In this document: piece after piece, positions 23,961-33,193 of the stretch | Layout of the letters: every line of letters starts with the position of its first letter | How positions within the stretch are numbered: position 1 is the first letter of the stretch | From: CALVGQ01 sp964369385 | GTDB taxonomy: Bacteria > Bacillota_I > Bacilli_A > Erysipelotrichales > Erysipelotrichaceae | Assembly: GCA_964369385.1 (NCBI GenBank) | Contig: CAYJEY010000011.1 | Coordinates: forward strand, 1 to 59,749 | Length of the DNA stretch: 59,749 nt | Direction: 5' to 3' | Translations under genes and position numbers: made by a program | Notes under the pieces: generated by a model | The model's input: only the letters and a program-made list of their open reading frames with translations | Told to the model about the DNA's origin: nothing | Database searches by the model: none

Positions 23961-25164
23961 AAGATTAAAATGTAAATTTCTAATTGTGATTTCACTATTA
24001 CTTATACTTCCTTTTAACTTTCTTGTAAGTATTACCAATTATGGGGCACAAAAAACTTCTGACTTCTTTCATCGCCAGGCTTTAGAAGGCGTAACCGCGG
24101 ATGATTTTGACTTTATTCGACCTCAAGCTGGTCAAAATTTTGAACAACTAACACAATCATTTGGACCTATTTATGAAATTAATTTGAATACATATCCCAT
24201 TAGCATGACCTCTCTTAGTGGTCATCCACTTCCTGCAAACAGTGAAGAGATCATTTCTAATGCAGATAATTATATTACAAATGACAATGATGTATATGAT
24301 GAGATTCAAAGTATTGGTGGATTTGAAGACTTTGTTTTCTCTTATGATAAAAAAAACAATGTCATTATTCTTCGTGACATTAGCGAATTTGCTGATCAAA
24401 AAGCAGTAGAAGCATTTAACACTCTTACCCCAATTGTCATGGTAGTAGGATCTATCTTTTTATTTTTTACTGCTCTACTTATTACACACCTCATTACCAA
24501 GCCAGTTGAACAAGCTTTCAAACGTCAACGTCAATTTATTAATGATGCTTCACATGAGTTAAAAACACCACTCTCAATCATTTCATTAAACTTAGATCTA
24601 ATCAATGAAGAAAGTCGTACCACAACTGAATTTAATTACATCAGACAAGAAGTGAAGAGAATGGATAAGCTTATAAAAAATCTTTTAAGTAGTTCAAAAG
24701 CAGATGAATTCAATAAAAAGTTATCTCTAAATCAAGCGGATGTTTCAAGCGCATTACTTGAAGTCTCGTTACCATTTGAAAGTCTAGCTTATGAAAAAGG
24801 AATCAAAATGATTTTAAACATCGAAGAAGATATTATGCATAAGGTAGATATCGAAAGTTTGAAACAAGTATTCATTATTCTCATTGATAATGCAATGAAA
24901 TATACTCCAACAAATAATACAATCATTATCTCATTGTGTAAGAATCGAAAAATGCAGTTTAAAATTTTCAATAGTGGTATTACAATCTCAAATGAAGACC
25001 AAAAATTAATCTTTGAACGTTTTTATCGTGTTGATTCATCACGATTAAATAATGGAAGTTACGGCTTAGGACTATCAATCGCTAAGGACATTATCAGCGC
25101 TCATAAAGGAACAATCACAGTGAATAGTTCCAACGAGGGAACAACGTTCACTATAAAACTATAA
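23953..25164 (+). CDS. Sensor histidine kinase, OmpR-partner type
   Basis: 403 aa. Membrane helix at ~8-27, extracellular sensor domain ~30-158 of no recognised family, second helix ~160-181, then H-box 'FINDASHELKTPLSII' (His201), N-box 'IILIDNAMKYTPTNN', and G-boxes 'FERFYRVDSSRLNNGSYGLGLSIA'. No clear HAMP domain separates the second helix from the H-box. Coupled to the upstream regulator (8-base overlap). Confidence 0.94.
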   Translation: MIKRLKCKFLIVISLLLILPFNFLVSITNYGAQKTSDFFHRQALEGVTADDFDFIRPQAGQNFEQLTQSFGPIYEINLNTYPISMTSLSGHPLPANSEEIISNADNYITNDNDVYDEIQSIGGFEDFVFSYDKKNNVIILRDISEFADQKAVEAFNTLTPIVMVVGSIFLFFTALLITHLITKPVEQAFKRQRQFINDASHELKTPLSIISLNLDLINEESRTTTEFNYIRQEVKRMDKLIKNLLSSSKADEFNKKLSLNQADVSSALLEVSLPFESLAYEKGIKMILNIEEDIMHKVDIESLKQVFIILIDNAMKYTPTNNTIIISLCKNRKMQFKIFNSGITISNEDQKLIFERFYRVDSSRLNNGSYGLGLSIAKDIISAHKGTITVNSSNEGTTFTIKL

Positions 25165-25190
25165 AAGTGCAGAAAATATTCTGCACTTTT
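25163..25190. terminator. Bidirectional terminator
   Basis: AAAAGTGCAGAA / TTCTGCACTTTT stem between convergent kinase and TetR genes. Confidence 0.85.
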
Positions 25191-25764
25191 ACGTTATACT
25201 TTTAAGAAAGCAAATTGTGAATTTTTCAATTCGACTCACAATATCATAATTACCACCGCGTTTTACCCAATCATTATTATAGCCCCGTAACAATACAAGT
25301 ATCATTTCAGTCAACTCAAGGGGACTCATGTCATAAGTAAATTGTCCTTTTTCTTTACCTCTGCAAAGAATATCATGCAAAATCACAAAAATAGGACGTT
25401 CTTGTTGATAATAGTCAACATCACTTGACTGCAATGGAGAAAGATTGATGCACTTACATGCTTCAACACCATTATTTACTGTTCTATTCCCATATGCTTT
25501 AGCATAAGTGATTAAATTTGAAGATTCATCTTCAGTAAATGTAGGAAGAACTTCATCATTTAAATAAATATCCATGTCCTCAAAAAAGATACGAGCCAAA
25601 TAATTCTTCTCAGGAAAATAATGATAAAAATTTCCAATACTCATTTGTAACTCTTTGCAAATTAATCTTACTTTGATATTTTCAAATCCGTGTATTTCTA
25701 CTAAATGTTTAATTTTATCAAGAAGTTCCTTGCGTTTTATTTCATATTTACTTACTTCATTCAT
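25189..25764 (-). CDS. TetR/AcrR family regulator
   Basis: 191 aa. N-terminal HTH: 'FENIKVRLICKELQMSIGNFYHYFPEKNYLA' spread over residues ~22-55, with the characteristic 'GNFYHYFPEK'. The ligand domain is unknown. The gene lies just downstream of the flavoprotein gene but behind a strong terminator, so it is separately transcribed; the palindrome AGAACATGTTCT upstream of the flavoprotein gene is a candidate site for it. Confidence 0.85.
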   Translation of the reverse strand: MNEVSKYEIKRKELLDKIKHLVEIHGFENIKVRLICKELQMSIGNFYHYFPEKNYLARIFFEDMDIYLNDEVLPTFTEDESSNLITYAKAYGNRTVNNGVEACKCINLSPLQSSDVDYYQQERPIFVILHDILCRGKEKGQFTYDMSPLELTEMILVLLRGYNNDWVKRGGNYDIVSRIEKFTICFLKSIT

Positions 25765-25793
25765 ATTTTCACCCGCTCACCATTAGTTTGTCT

Positions 25794-25834
25794 AAAAATA
25801 AGACAAGAATCAACGACTCTTGTCTTATTTTTTT
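25794..25834 (-). terminator. Terminator after the flavoprotein gene
   Basis: AATAAGACAAGA / TCTTGTCTTATT stem with T-runs on both sides, immediately past the flavoprotein stop. Confidence 0.85.
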
Positions 25835-27372
25835 ATTTTGTAAATGCTGCAGCATTTGCACCAGCAATACGACCAAACACAACTGTATCTGTTAGTGCAT
25901 TTCCACCTAAACGATTAGCTCCATGAATTCCACCTGTAACTTCTCCTGCTGCATACAGCCCAGGAATAACATTTCCATCTACGTCAATAACTTCAGTATT
26001 TGTATTGATTTCAACTCCACCCATTGTATGGTGAACAGTTGGTACACGCTCAGCTGCATAGAATGGACCATCATTGATACCATTGTGCACTTGCTCAGTA
26101 TCTACAAATAATGTACGACCAAATTCATCAGCTTTACCTTCTAATTCACCACCTAGGCAATACTTGTTATATTCTTCTACTGTTGCTACAAGATTTTCTA
26201 CTGGTACACCAATCATTTCTGCTAATTCTTCAATTGTATCAGCTTTATAAGCACGTCCTTGTTCTACAAGTGAATCGATAGATTCACCAAAGTTATTCAA
26301 AACATCCCCAGTTGGATAACTATCACTATCCATTACAATAAACATTGTATTTTCTTCTTGCTCTAGCAAACCAAGTGTCATATCATCACGACGTCCACCT
26401 TCATCTACAAAGCGTTCCCCATCTAAGTTTACAAAGATACGACTTTCTACACCATGTTCAATGTTTCCAGAAAGACTTCCAGTTTCAGGATCTCCTAGTG
26501 GTAGTAATTGAATGTTTTCCATTTGAACTAGATTTGCACCAATTTCTTCTGCTAGGATGATTTCATCCCCTGTAATAGATGTAGTATTAGTACTTGGAAT
26601 GCTTTCCCCTAATACTGGCAATTTATCAGAGTTTTCTGTATATTCAACACGTAAATCAATATTTTGTCCAAACCCGCCTGTTGCAAGAACTACTCCATTT
26701 TGTGCATTAACAGTTACTGAATTTCCAGTTTCACCTATCGCTACAACACCTGTAACTACACCATTTGTACTTACAATTTGAGTTACTTCTGTGTTATATA
26801 ACATTGTGATTCCTTCATTTGCATCCATATAATCTTGATAAGTAATAAAGAATCCAGATCCTTTTGGTTCAACAGGAGCATGAGCACGTTGCCATAGTCC
26901 GCCAGTTACTGTGAATGTACCTTCTTTAAATTCCATCCCTAGTGATTGAAGCCACTCTACTCCATCCCAAGCATTTCCTACAAGAACTTCAACTAATTCA
27001 GGATTTCCAAGCTGGTCTCCTCCATCAAATGTTTGACTATAGTGAAGTTCTACACTATCTTCATTCGCAATTGCTGTTTCACTACCATCATCAACAGCGT
27101 TTAATGCTCCCCTGCAGTGAAAGTAGCACCTCCCTTTGACTCACTGCTACACCCTACAAGCNNNNNNNNNNNNNNNNNNNNNNNNNNNNNNNNNNNNNNN
27201 NNNNNNNNNNNNNNNNNNNNNNNNNNNNNNNNNNNNNNNNNNNNNNNNNNNNNNNNNNNNNCTCCCCTGCAGTGAAAGTAGCACCTCCCTTTGACTCACT
27301 GCTACACCCTACAAGCATCAATAACACTAGCATTGATATGAGCGTTTTTCTTACTTTAAATTTTATATTCAT
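25833..27372 (-). CDS. FMN/FAD-dependent fumarate (or acrylate/urocanate) reductase-like lipoprotein, broken by a gap
   Basis: N-terminus (27372 down to ~27262): signal peptide and lipobox 'MLVLLMLVGCSSESKGGATFTAGE', the typical start of an extracellular FMN-binding domain. After the gap the frame resumes as 'ALNAVDDGSETAIANEDSV' (27104 downwards) and continues to the end with 'RAHAPVEPKGSGFFITYQDYM', 'NGVVLATGGFG', 'HTMGGVEINTNTEV' and 'GLYAAGEVTGGIHGANRLGGNALTD' pieces of a flavocytochrome-c-type FAD domain. The FMN-binding domain and FAD dinucleotide-binding motif are missing in the 100-N gap. Family members reduce fumarate, urocanate or similar enoates as extracellular electron acceptors. 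RBS AAGGAAG upstream of the ATG at 27372. Confidence 0.8.
27107..27161 (-). repeat. 55-bp gap-flanking duplication, left copy (likely assembly artefact)
   Basis: Identical to 27262-27316 and directly abutting the N run. Encodes the lipobox region of the flavoprotein, which cannot sensibly occur in the middle of the gene. A 55-base overlap of contig ends is what a k=55 assembly graph leaves behind. Confidence 0.85.
27162..27261. other. Assembly gap (100 N)
   Basis: Nominal 100 N. Judging from the protein family, several hundred bases of the flavoprotein gene are missing. Confidence 0.98.
27262..27316 (-). repeat. 55-bp gap-flanking duplication, right copy (genuine gene 5' part)
   Basis: This copy is in frame with the start codon at 27372 and encodes the lipobox, so it is the real one; the left copy breaks the frame of the FAD domain. 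Confidence 0.85.
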
Positions 27373-27394
27373 TTCTTCCTTCCTACATATTTTT

Positions 27395-27406
27395 AGAACA
27401 TGTTCT
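27395..27406. promoter_or_regulatory. Palindromic operator candidate AGAACATGTTCT
   Basis: Perfect 12-bp palindrome with partial outer symmetry (TTTAG...CTGTAAA), 23 bases upstream of the flavoprotein start. A TetR-family gene lies next to the flavoprotein gene and could bind here (inference). Confidence 0.45.
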
Positions 27407-27604
27407 GTAAAGAATATACTGCATTGTGAAAAAAAATATCAACGCATTGTTGACATTTTAACTAATCTAATTATTCTACATTTATTGCAATATCTTGTTT
27501 ATACCAATAAAATGATTTTTCTAATTTTCTCTAAGATTTCAACATACTCAATCAAAATATCAATCTTCTGCTCTTGAAAACCTGTATTTACTTCCCCTAC
27601 TTTT
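27407..27604. other. Intergenic stretch with an open frame lacking a start
   Basis: AT-rich. On the minus strand, just past the 31-codon peptide gene, a frame reads 'GEVNTGFQEQKIDILIEYVEILEKIRKIILLV' before a stop (split here: GEVNTGFQEQKID / ILIEYVEILEKIRKIILLV). It follows an AGGGGAA that looks like an RBS but has no ATG, GTG or TTG at a proper distance. I do not call it a gene. Confidence 0.3.
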
Positions 27605-27700
27605 TTAAACTACTAGCCCACAACTCATCGCATCCTTCTCAATTCCTTTTCTACGATGTATTACGACTACATTATTATTTGATTTTTTGTGAATTTTCAT
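27605..27700 (-). CDS. Unrecognised 31-aa peptide at the end of the RND exporter operon
   Basis: Begins MKIHKKSNNNVVVIHRRKG and ends IEKDAMSCGLVV, with one Cys near the C-terminus. A perfect AGGAGG lies 7 bases upstream of the ATG, better than many genes in this window. It is on the same strand as the RND exporter, 79 bases after its stop, with no terminator hairpin visible between. Basic N-half, no signal peptide, no membrane helix. The Cys-containing tail is reminiscent in general shape of small RiPP or pheromone precursors, but I recognise no family and no maturation enzyme is adjacent. Confidence 0.5.
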   Translation of the reverse strand: MKIHKKSNNNVVVIHRRKGIEKDAMSCGLVV

Positions 27701-27779
27701 CTTTTTCCTCCTAAAAAATAGAAACATCTTTAATTCCCATGAAAGTACAAATTACTATAATCATATCTTATTTCTTACA

Positions 27780-30700
27780 TTATTTAATCTTTTGCATTGA
27801 ATATAGTGTAGGTACAACTACCATCGTTAACACTGTTGAAAACAATAGACCAAAGAGTAATACAGACGCCATCGGTGCCGCCATAGCATCTCCTGATAAA
27901 ATAAGTGGTACTAGTCCAATACATGTAGTTGTTGTAGAAAGAAGAATAGGACGATAACGCTCATTTAAAGCTTCTTGACATGCACTCACCATATCAACAC
28001 CTTGACTGATGCGCTCATTCATGACTTCAAGCAATAAAATTCCATTGTTGACTACAATTCCAAATAAACTTACTAAACCTATCATTGCCATTGCCTGGAT
28101 ATCCATATTGAAAACCCATAAACCAAATCCACATCCAATAAAACTAAGTGGAATACTAGATAAAATAACAATAGGTTGTTTATAACTCTTAAATTGAAAT
28201 ACTAAAATCATGTAGATGACAAAGACTGCAACAATAGAACTTATACCTAAATTAGAAATTAGATCCATCATATTCGCAACTTCCCCATGCCCTTGAATAT
28301 TCACCGATGATAAATCATGTGTATCAAAGTATGTAGTGCTCAGTTCATTTTCAATTGTAAGGGAATTATTTCCAGGTAATACATCACTAAGTACATAAAC
28401 ATAGTTTTGCCCATTATAGTGTTCAATTAGAGGTGTAGATGGTTGTAGAGTAACTTCAGATATTTGTTGCAAGTCAATTTTAGTATTAATAGCACTTCCA
28501 ACCACTTGTAGCTCAGTCAACTCATTCAAACTTTCAATGTCGGAGCGTAAGATCATATTCATGTCTACACTTGAACCTTGATAAACGCCAACTTCTGAAC
28601 CCATTAATGCAGTATTAATTTGTTTCAATACATCATACTTGATTAATCCATAAGACGATAAGACTTCACTATCTAAATTAATTCGATATTCATATACTGT
28701 GTTAACTTCTGTTGTGCGCACATTATCTACACCTTCAATATGTGATAAATGATCACTCATTTCATTGGCAACTCGAAGTGCTTCACTTAATTCATCAGCT
28801 GCCACTGAGAATGAAATCGTGGCTTGTGAGGGCATTGAATACTCTAAGTTTTTTACACTTACTACACCAGATGAAACACTCATGTTTAATTGATTTTGAA
28901 GATCTCTTGCCACCTCTTCAGCACTCAGTTGCTGAGCAGAAAGATAATCCTCATCCAACTGAATCACGTATTGAGCAACATTGGGAGCTTGTTGAAGTGT
29001 AGGCACAGTTAAAAAGAAACTTGGTAACCCATTTCCTACAGCATATGTATAATGTTCTACATACTCACTTTGATTAAGTGTCTCATTAATTGTAATACTT
29101 GCTCTATTTGTAGCCTCATAAGACATTGCCTCTCCTTGAAAATTAATATAAACGGTCGGTTTGTCAGCTACAGGGAAAAATTGCATCCCCAACTGCAGGG
29201 CAAGAAATCCGGATAAAGCTAATGTTGCAAAAGAAAAAATGATAACTTGAACACGATGTTTTAAACTGAAATTTAATGCTTTATTAAACGCTTTTTTCAT
29301 AATCGTTGTCTTATTTTTTCTCTTTTCCTCTTCCGGTTGAAAAAATAAGTAAGCCAATACAGGAATGACCACCATTGCAACTACATAACTAGAAACGAGT
29401 GATGCAATGACAACTGTTGGAATCGTTCCAGCAATTTTCCCTACAACACCTGGCACAAAGTAAACAATTGAAAACGTAACAATAGTTGTTAAGGTTGAAG
29501 TCAGTACAGGCATAGCATTAACTTTAATCGCTAGATGAATTGCTTGGTCTTTATCAAATCCTCGATTCAAGTTCAACTGTATTGCCTCACTCATCACAAT
29601 AGCATTATCGACAAGAATACCAAGGGAAACTATAAGCGACGAAATTGAGATGAAATGAAATTCAATTCCAAGTATATACATGATAATAAATGTAGATAAA
29701 ATACTTAAAGGTAAGGCAATCGAAATAATCAGTGCATTTTTTAAGCGTACACCAATCATCACGACAATCACTATCAATCCTATACTCTGAATTAAATTAA
29801 AGATGAAATCATTGATTGAATCTGCAATATCTTGTGGAGCATACATTGCTTCATGAAAAACTAAGTCGCTTGGTAATTGCTCCTTTACTTCTTCAATCAC
29901 TTTTCTTAAATCATTTCCAACATTAACGGCATTTTGTCCTTCTTGAATTGTCCCTGTAATTAAAATGGCATTAATTCCGTCTTGAAAGTAGGCATAATCC
30001 CCTACTTCTTCGATATAAACATCTGCAACATCTTTTATCTTTACGAAACTCAAAGAAGTAGAAGAACCAGAAATTACGGTATTCTCGACATCTTGAATAC
30101 TTTCAAATACAGCTGGTGTGACAACATTTATTGTGGAATCATCATAGCTAATACTTCCTGATGGGATAGATAAATTTTGTGCTTGCAGTAATTGTGCAAT
30201 GCTTTCAATACTAACTCCATAAGTCTTTAGTAATTCATGGTCAACTTCAATAACAAGTTGACTCGTTTTCTCCCCTTGAATAACAATTTCATCAATACCA
30301 TGAGTAAGCTCAATATTGTCTTTTACAAACTTGGCATATTCTACTAATTCATTATCTTGATAATTAGCACCAGATAAACTAATGATGAACTGGTTATCTT
30401 GAACTAAATCAACATTAATTTCACTATCATATGCGAGTTCTGGTAATTTGTTTGCAACTTGATCGACTGCTTGTCGTAAATCAGCTTCAACTTCATCCAT
30501 TGTCACTTCAATGTCATACATAATCACGATCACACTTGCACTATTCATACTTGAACTCGTGTAATAATCAATGTGATCTAATTGAGCAATCTCATCTTCA
30601 ATGATATTTGTAACGTTTCGCTCAACCTCCTCAGGACTAGCACCAGGATATACCGTAGTAATTGCAGCTGCCGCAACGGTTGTATCAGGATTCTCTTGTT

Positions 30701-30812
30701 TTGGAATTACATAGTAACTCACTAATCCTGCTAAGGCTACAATAAATGCACAGATTAATACCGCGATTCTTTTTTTCAATAAGAAATCAATAAATCGATC
30801 AATCATGCGCAT
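27780..30812 (-). CDS. RND efflux transporter permease (HAE1/AcrB-like, Gram-positive type)
   Basis: 1010 aa. First membrane helix at ~14-32 ('IAVLICAFIVALAGLVSYYV'), large porter domain with 'QENPDTTVAAAAITTVYPGASPEEVE' in parts, helices 2-6 around 330-480 including 'LGILVDNAIVMSEAI', a second porter domain, and helices 8-12 with 'SLFGIVVNNGILLLEVMNERI' and 'RYRPILLSTTTTCIGLVPLI'. These are AcrB-family marks, with the proton-relay Asp in 'LVDNAIV'. Its start overlaps the adaptor gene by 14 bases (or 8 if the second ATG at 30806 is used). It forms an operon TetR - adaptor - RND - 31-aa peptide. Confidence 0.93.
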   Translation of the reverse strand: MRMIDRFIDFLLKKRIAVLICAFIVALAGLVSYYVIPKQENPDTTVAAAAITTVYPGASPEEVERNVTNIIEDEIAQLDHIDYYTSSSMNSASVIVIMYDIEVTMDEVEADLRQAVDQVANKLPELAYDSEINVDLVQDNQFIISLSGANYQDNELVEYAKFVKDNIELTHGIDEIVIQGEKTSQLVIEVDHELLKTYGVSIESIAQLLQAQNLSIPSGSISYDDSTINVVTPAVFESIQDVENTVISGSSTSLSFVKIKDVADVYIEEVGDYAYFQDGINAILITGTIQEGQNAVNVGNDLRKVIEEVKEQLPSDLVFHEAMYAPQDIADSINDFIFNLIQSIGLIVIVVMIGVRLKNALIISIALPLSILSTFIIMYILGIEFHFISISSLIVSLGILVDNAIVMSEAIQLNLNRGFDKDQAIHLAIKVNAMPVLTSTLTTIVTFSIVYFVPGVVGKIAGTIPTVVIASLVSSYVVAMVVIPVLAYLFFQPEEEKRKNKTTIMKKAFNKALNFSLKHRVQVIIFSFATLALSGFLALQLGMQFFPVADKPTVYINFQGEAMSYEATNRASITINETLNQSEYVEHYTYAVGNGLPSFFLTVPTLQQAPNVAQYVIQLDEDYLSAQQLSAEEVARDLQNQLNMSVSSGVVSVKNLEYSMPSQATISFSVAADELSEALRVANEMSDHLSHIEGVDNVRTTEVNTVYEYRINLDSEVLSSYGLIKYDVLKQINTALMGSEVGVYQGSSVDMNMILRSDIESLNELTELQVVGSAINTKIDLQQISEVTLQPSTPLIEHYNGQNYVYVLSDVLPGNNSLTIENELSTTYFDTHDLSSVNIQGHGEVANMMDLISNLGISSIVAVFVIYMILVFQFKSYKQPIVILSSIPLSFIGCGFGLWVFNMDIQAMAMIGLVSLFGIVVNNGILLLEVMNERISQGVDMVSACQEALNERYRPILLSTTTTCIGLVPLILSGDAMAAPMASVLLFGLLFSTVLTMVVVPTLYSMQKIK

Positions 30813-32427
30813 TTACCACATTGACTAAGTTTCCACTTTTTACATTAGTCATTCCTTCTATAATAAGTTCGTCCTCAGGTGCTAATCCATTTACTTTAAC
30901 TAAATCATTATTTAAATCAAGAATGTCAATATCTTTTCGTATAGCTCGTTCATCTTCTACAACAAACACATAGTCCTTTGTATCATTTAAAATCACATGA
31001 ATTGGAATCCAAACTCCGCTTACATCCCCGATATATACTTTTGCACTTACTAATTCTCCAAGTAAAACATCTGTAGGAGGATGATCAATTTTCACATCTA
31101 CCAAATAAGTACGACTTACCTCATCTGGTATTTGCGCTACTGAACTTACTTGTCCACTGTAAGTCTCCCCTTTGATTTCAACTTCTACATAATTACCGAT
31201 TTGCACAGTTCCAATATCGGATGCAGAAACTCCAAATTGAGCAATTCTGCCTTGACTGGCAATGACCACAACAGGAGCAAGTGGTGTCGCCACCTCCCCC
31301 TCATCAGAGACAATCATGATTACAACGCCGCTAGTTTTTGCAACATAAGTCAAATCATCAGAAGCACTTAGGGCATTTTCATAATTTGTCTTGGCTAGCT
31401 CATACGCTGATTCTTGGCTCTCATATGCAAATCTTGCTGACTCCACTTGTCCCTCTAATACTTCTACTTGTCCTTGATTTTGTGTATCAAGGGCATCTAG
31501 TGCCGCCTGTCTTGTATTTACATTAGTCGTTGCAGCACTATGTGCTGTTTCTTTTTGTTGAACATTATTGGCAGCTTCAGCATTCTCTAGTTCTTCTTGC
31601 GCTTGAGTGAGTAGTGCAAGTTGCCCATCCAATTCGTTTTTCTTTACTGATAATTCATCATTTAGTCGATCAACTTCTATTTGCGCATCATCCACATTAC
31701 TTTGTGCTTCTGCAATTTGTGAAGTATATTCATCACTCGTAGTATCACTATTTTCAAGTGCTTGTAAATCATCGAGTATCGCTTGGTTTGCAGTTAGTGT
31801 TTCATTTGCACTAGCAACCTGTGTACTTATTCCTGTATACTCACTAGCAATACGATCATATATTGCTTGTTCACTATCAACTTTTTCTTGATAAGGAGCA
31901 ATATTTGCACGGACTAAATCTAGCTCATCTTTTGCTTCTTGTTCCTCTAACTTCGCTTGATCTAATTGTGCTTGTGCCTGCACATAATCAGGTGAACTTC
32001 CAAGTTCTGCACGTTTTGCTTCGAGTTCACTTTGCTTTGTATCTAAATTTGACTTGGCTTCATTCATATTTGCTTGAGCAGCTTCCATTGCATTAAATGT
32101 CGTATCCACTTGATTTGAGACTTGTTCATCATCAAGTGTAACAATCTTTTGACCTACACTTACTACATCTCCTTCAGCAACATGTAATTCATCAATTCTT
32201 GCAACGATCGAAAAACTGACTTCCTCTGTAGATGACGGTTGAATCAATGCTGAATACATCAGAAATGACGACTCATTTGACATCTCTATCCTCTGCGTTT
32301 TTACACTGATTGTTTCATTCTGGGGGACTTCCTCTGTTGGCTTTTCTGCTCTTTGAAAGCTTAGCCCTATTCCTAAAACTAATATCCCAACAATAGCTAC
32401 TATGACTATCCACTTCTTTTTATTCAT
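30799..32427 (-). CDS. HlyD-family RND/efflux adaptor subunit
   Basis: 542 aa. N-terminal anchor ('WIVIVAIVGILVLGIGLSF'), lipoyl half-motifs 'RIDELHVAEGDVVSVGQKIV' and 'YVAKTSGVVIMIVSDEGEVA', a very long coiled coil (about 90-345) rich in Ala/Gln/Glu, beta-barrel and C-terminal membrane-proximal domain ('GLAPEDELIIEGMTNVKSG'). Overlaps the TetR gene by 8 bases at its start and the RND gene at its end, so all three are translationally coupled. It would bridge the RND pump across the cell wall space. Confidence 0.9.
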   Translation of the reverse strand: MNKKKWIVIVAIVGILVLGIGLSFQRAEKPTEEVPQNETISVKTQRIEMSNESSFLMYSALIQPSSTEEVSFSIVARIDELHVAEGDVVSVGQKIVTLDDEQVSNQVDTTFNAMEAAQANMNEAKSNLDTKQSELEAKRAELGSSPDYVQAQAQLDQAKLEEQEAKDELDLVRANIAPYQEKVDSEQAIYDRIASEYTGISTQVASANETLTANQAILDDLQALENSDTTSDEYTSQIAEAQSNVDDAQIEVDRLNDELSVKKNELDGQLALLTQAQEELENAEAANNVQQKETAHSAATTNVNTRQAALDALDTQNQGQVEVLEGQVESARFAYESQESAYELAKTNYENALSASDDLTYVAKTSGVVIMIVSDEGEVATPLAPVVVIASQGRIAQFGVSASDIGTVQIGNYVEVEIKGETYSGQVSSVAQIPDEVSRTYLVDVKIDHPPTDVLLGELVSAKVYIGDVSGVWIPIHVILNDTKDYVFVVEDERAIRKDIDILDLNNDLVKVNGLAPEDELIIEGMTNVKSGNLVNVVNAHD

Positions 32428-33112
32428 ACTGTACTCCTTTTTTTACTACACGCTTTAAATCTAATTGCTGTTCTAACATACTCTTAAATGTTTGCGTTAT
32501 TTGTTGTACATAATACACCAACAATTCAGTAAAATAGGCTGGCTCACATTCACAACCCAATTGTAAGAATGTATTCAATCCAACAACAACTGATTTGACT
32601 TGAGTTTTTAAAATGATCTGAAACCCTAAATCATTTACGTTTACAAGCTCATAACTTTTATCAAACAATTCTTTTATAATTTGCTTTAACCACAATTCAA
32701 TACGCATTTGAAAGTCAGCATCTTGAAGTAGAATCAGCATAACATCATAATTTGATTGTGCCAGTTCATGAAAATCTCTAACAACTTGGATCATCAATTG
32801 GTTTACCATCTCAAATTGTTCATCTAGATTTAATCGTTCAAAATACATATCTTGTATTTGATAAGTCGATAAACTCACAAAACCTTGAGAATGGTGTTCA
32901 ATAATTTCTTCTATCTCTATCACCATGGGTTGAATAATCGCATATACTAGCTCTTCTTTATTTTTAAAGTAGCGATAAAGGTTTCCAACCGTCATTCCTG
33001 TATCTTGTGCAATTGAACGCATATCACAGTTCTCAATGCCCTTTTTCTTCATCAATAACGTTGCTGAAGTAATGATTTTTTCTCTTAATTCTTTTTTTAA
33101 TGTTTGCGCCAT
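32420..33112 (-). CDS. TetR/AcrR family regulator of the RND operon
   Basis: 230 aa. HTH 'IENCDMRSIAQDTGMTVGNLYRYFKNKEEL' across residues ~27-56, with the hallmark 'GNLYRYFKNKEEL'. First gene of the operon with adaptor and RND pump, so it is probably an autoregulated repressor. I start it at 33112 because GGTGG lies 7 bases upstream; an ATG six codons earlier has no RBS. An ATTAGTTAAT near-palindrome at 33131-33141 could be its operator. Confidence 0.88.
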   Translation of the reverse strand: MAQTLKKELREKIITSATLLMKKKGIENCDMRSIAQDTGMTVGNLYRYFKNKEELVYAIIQPMVIEIEEIIEHHSQGFVSLSTYQIQDMYFERLNLDEQFEMVNQLMIQVVRDFHELAQSNYDVMLILLQDADFQMRIELWLKQIIKELFDKSYELVNVNDLGFQIILKTQVKSVVVGLNTFLQLGCECEPAYFTELLVYYVQQITQTFKSMLEQQLDLKRVVKKGVQYE

Positions 33113-33162
33113 AAATAAACCACCGTTCATTATTAGTTAATCATAGATTTCAATGAATGTAA

Positions 33163-33193
33163 ATTAAAAAGATAGACTACTTATCTATCTTTA
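33163..33193 (-). terminator. Terminator at the end of the HD-GYP gene
   Basis: AAAGATAGA-loop-TCTATCTTT stem overlapping the stop codon, then TTAA on the minus strand. Confidence 0.7.

Noticed and set aside
27107..27316. A genuine tandem duplication of the lipoprotein signal region
   Set aside because: Copies flank an N-gap exactly, have the length of a common assembly k-mer, and only one copy fits the reading frame.
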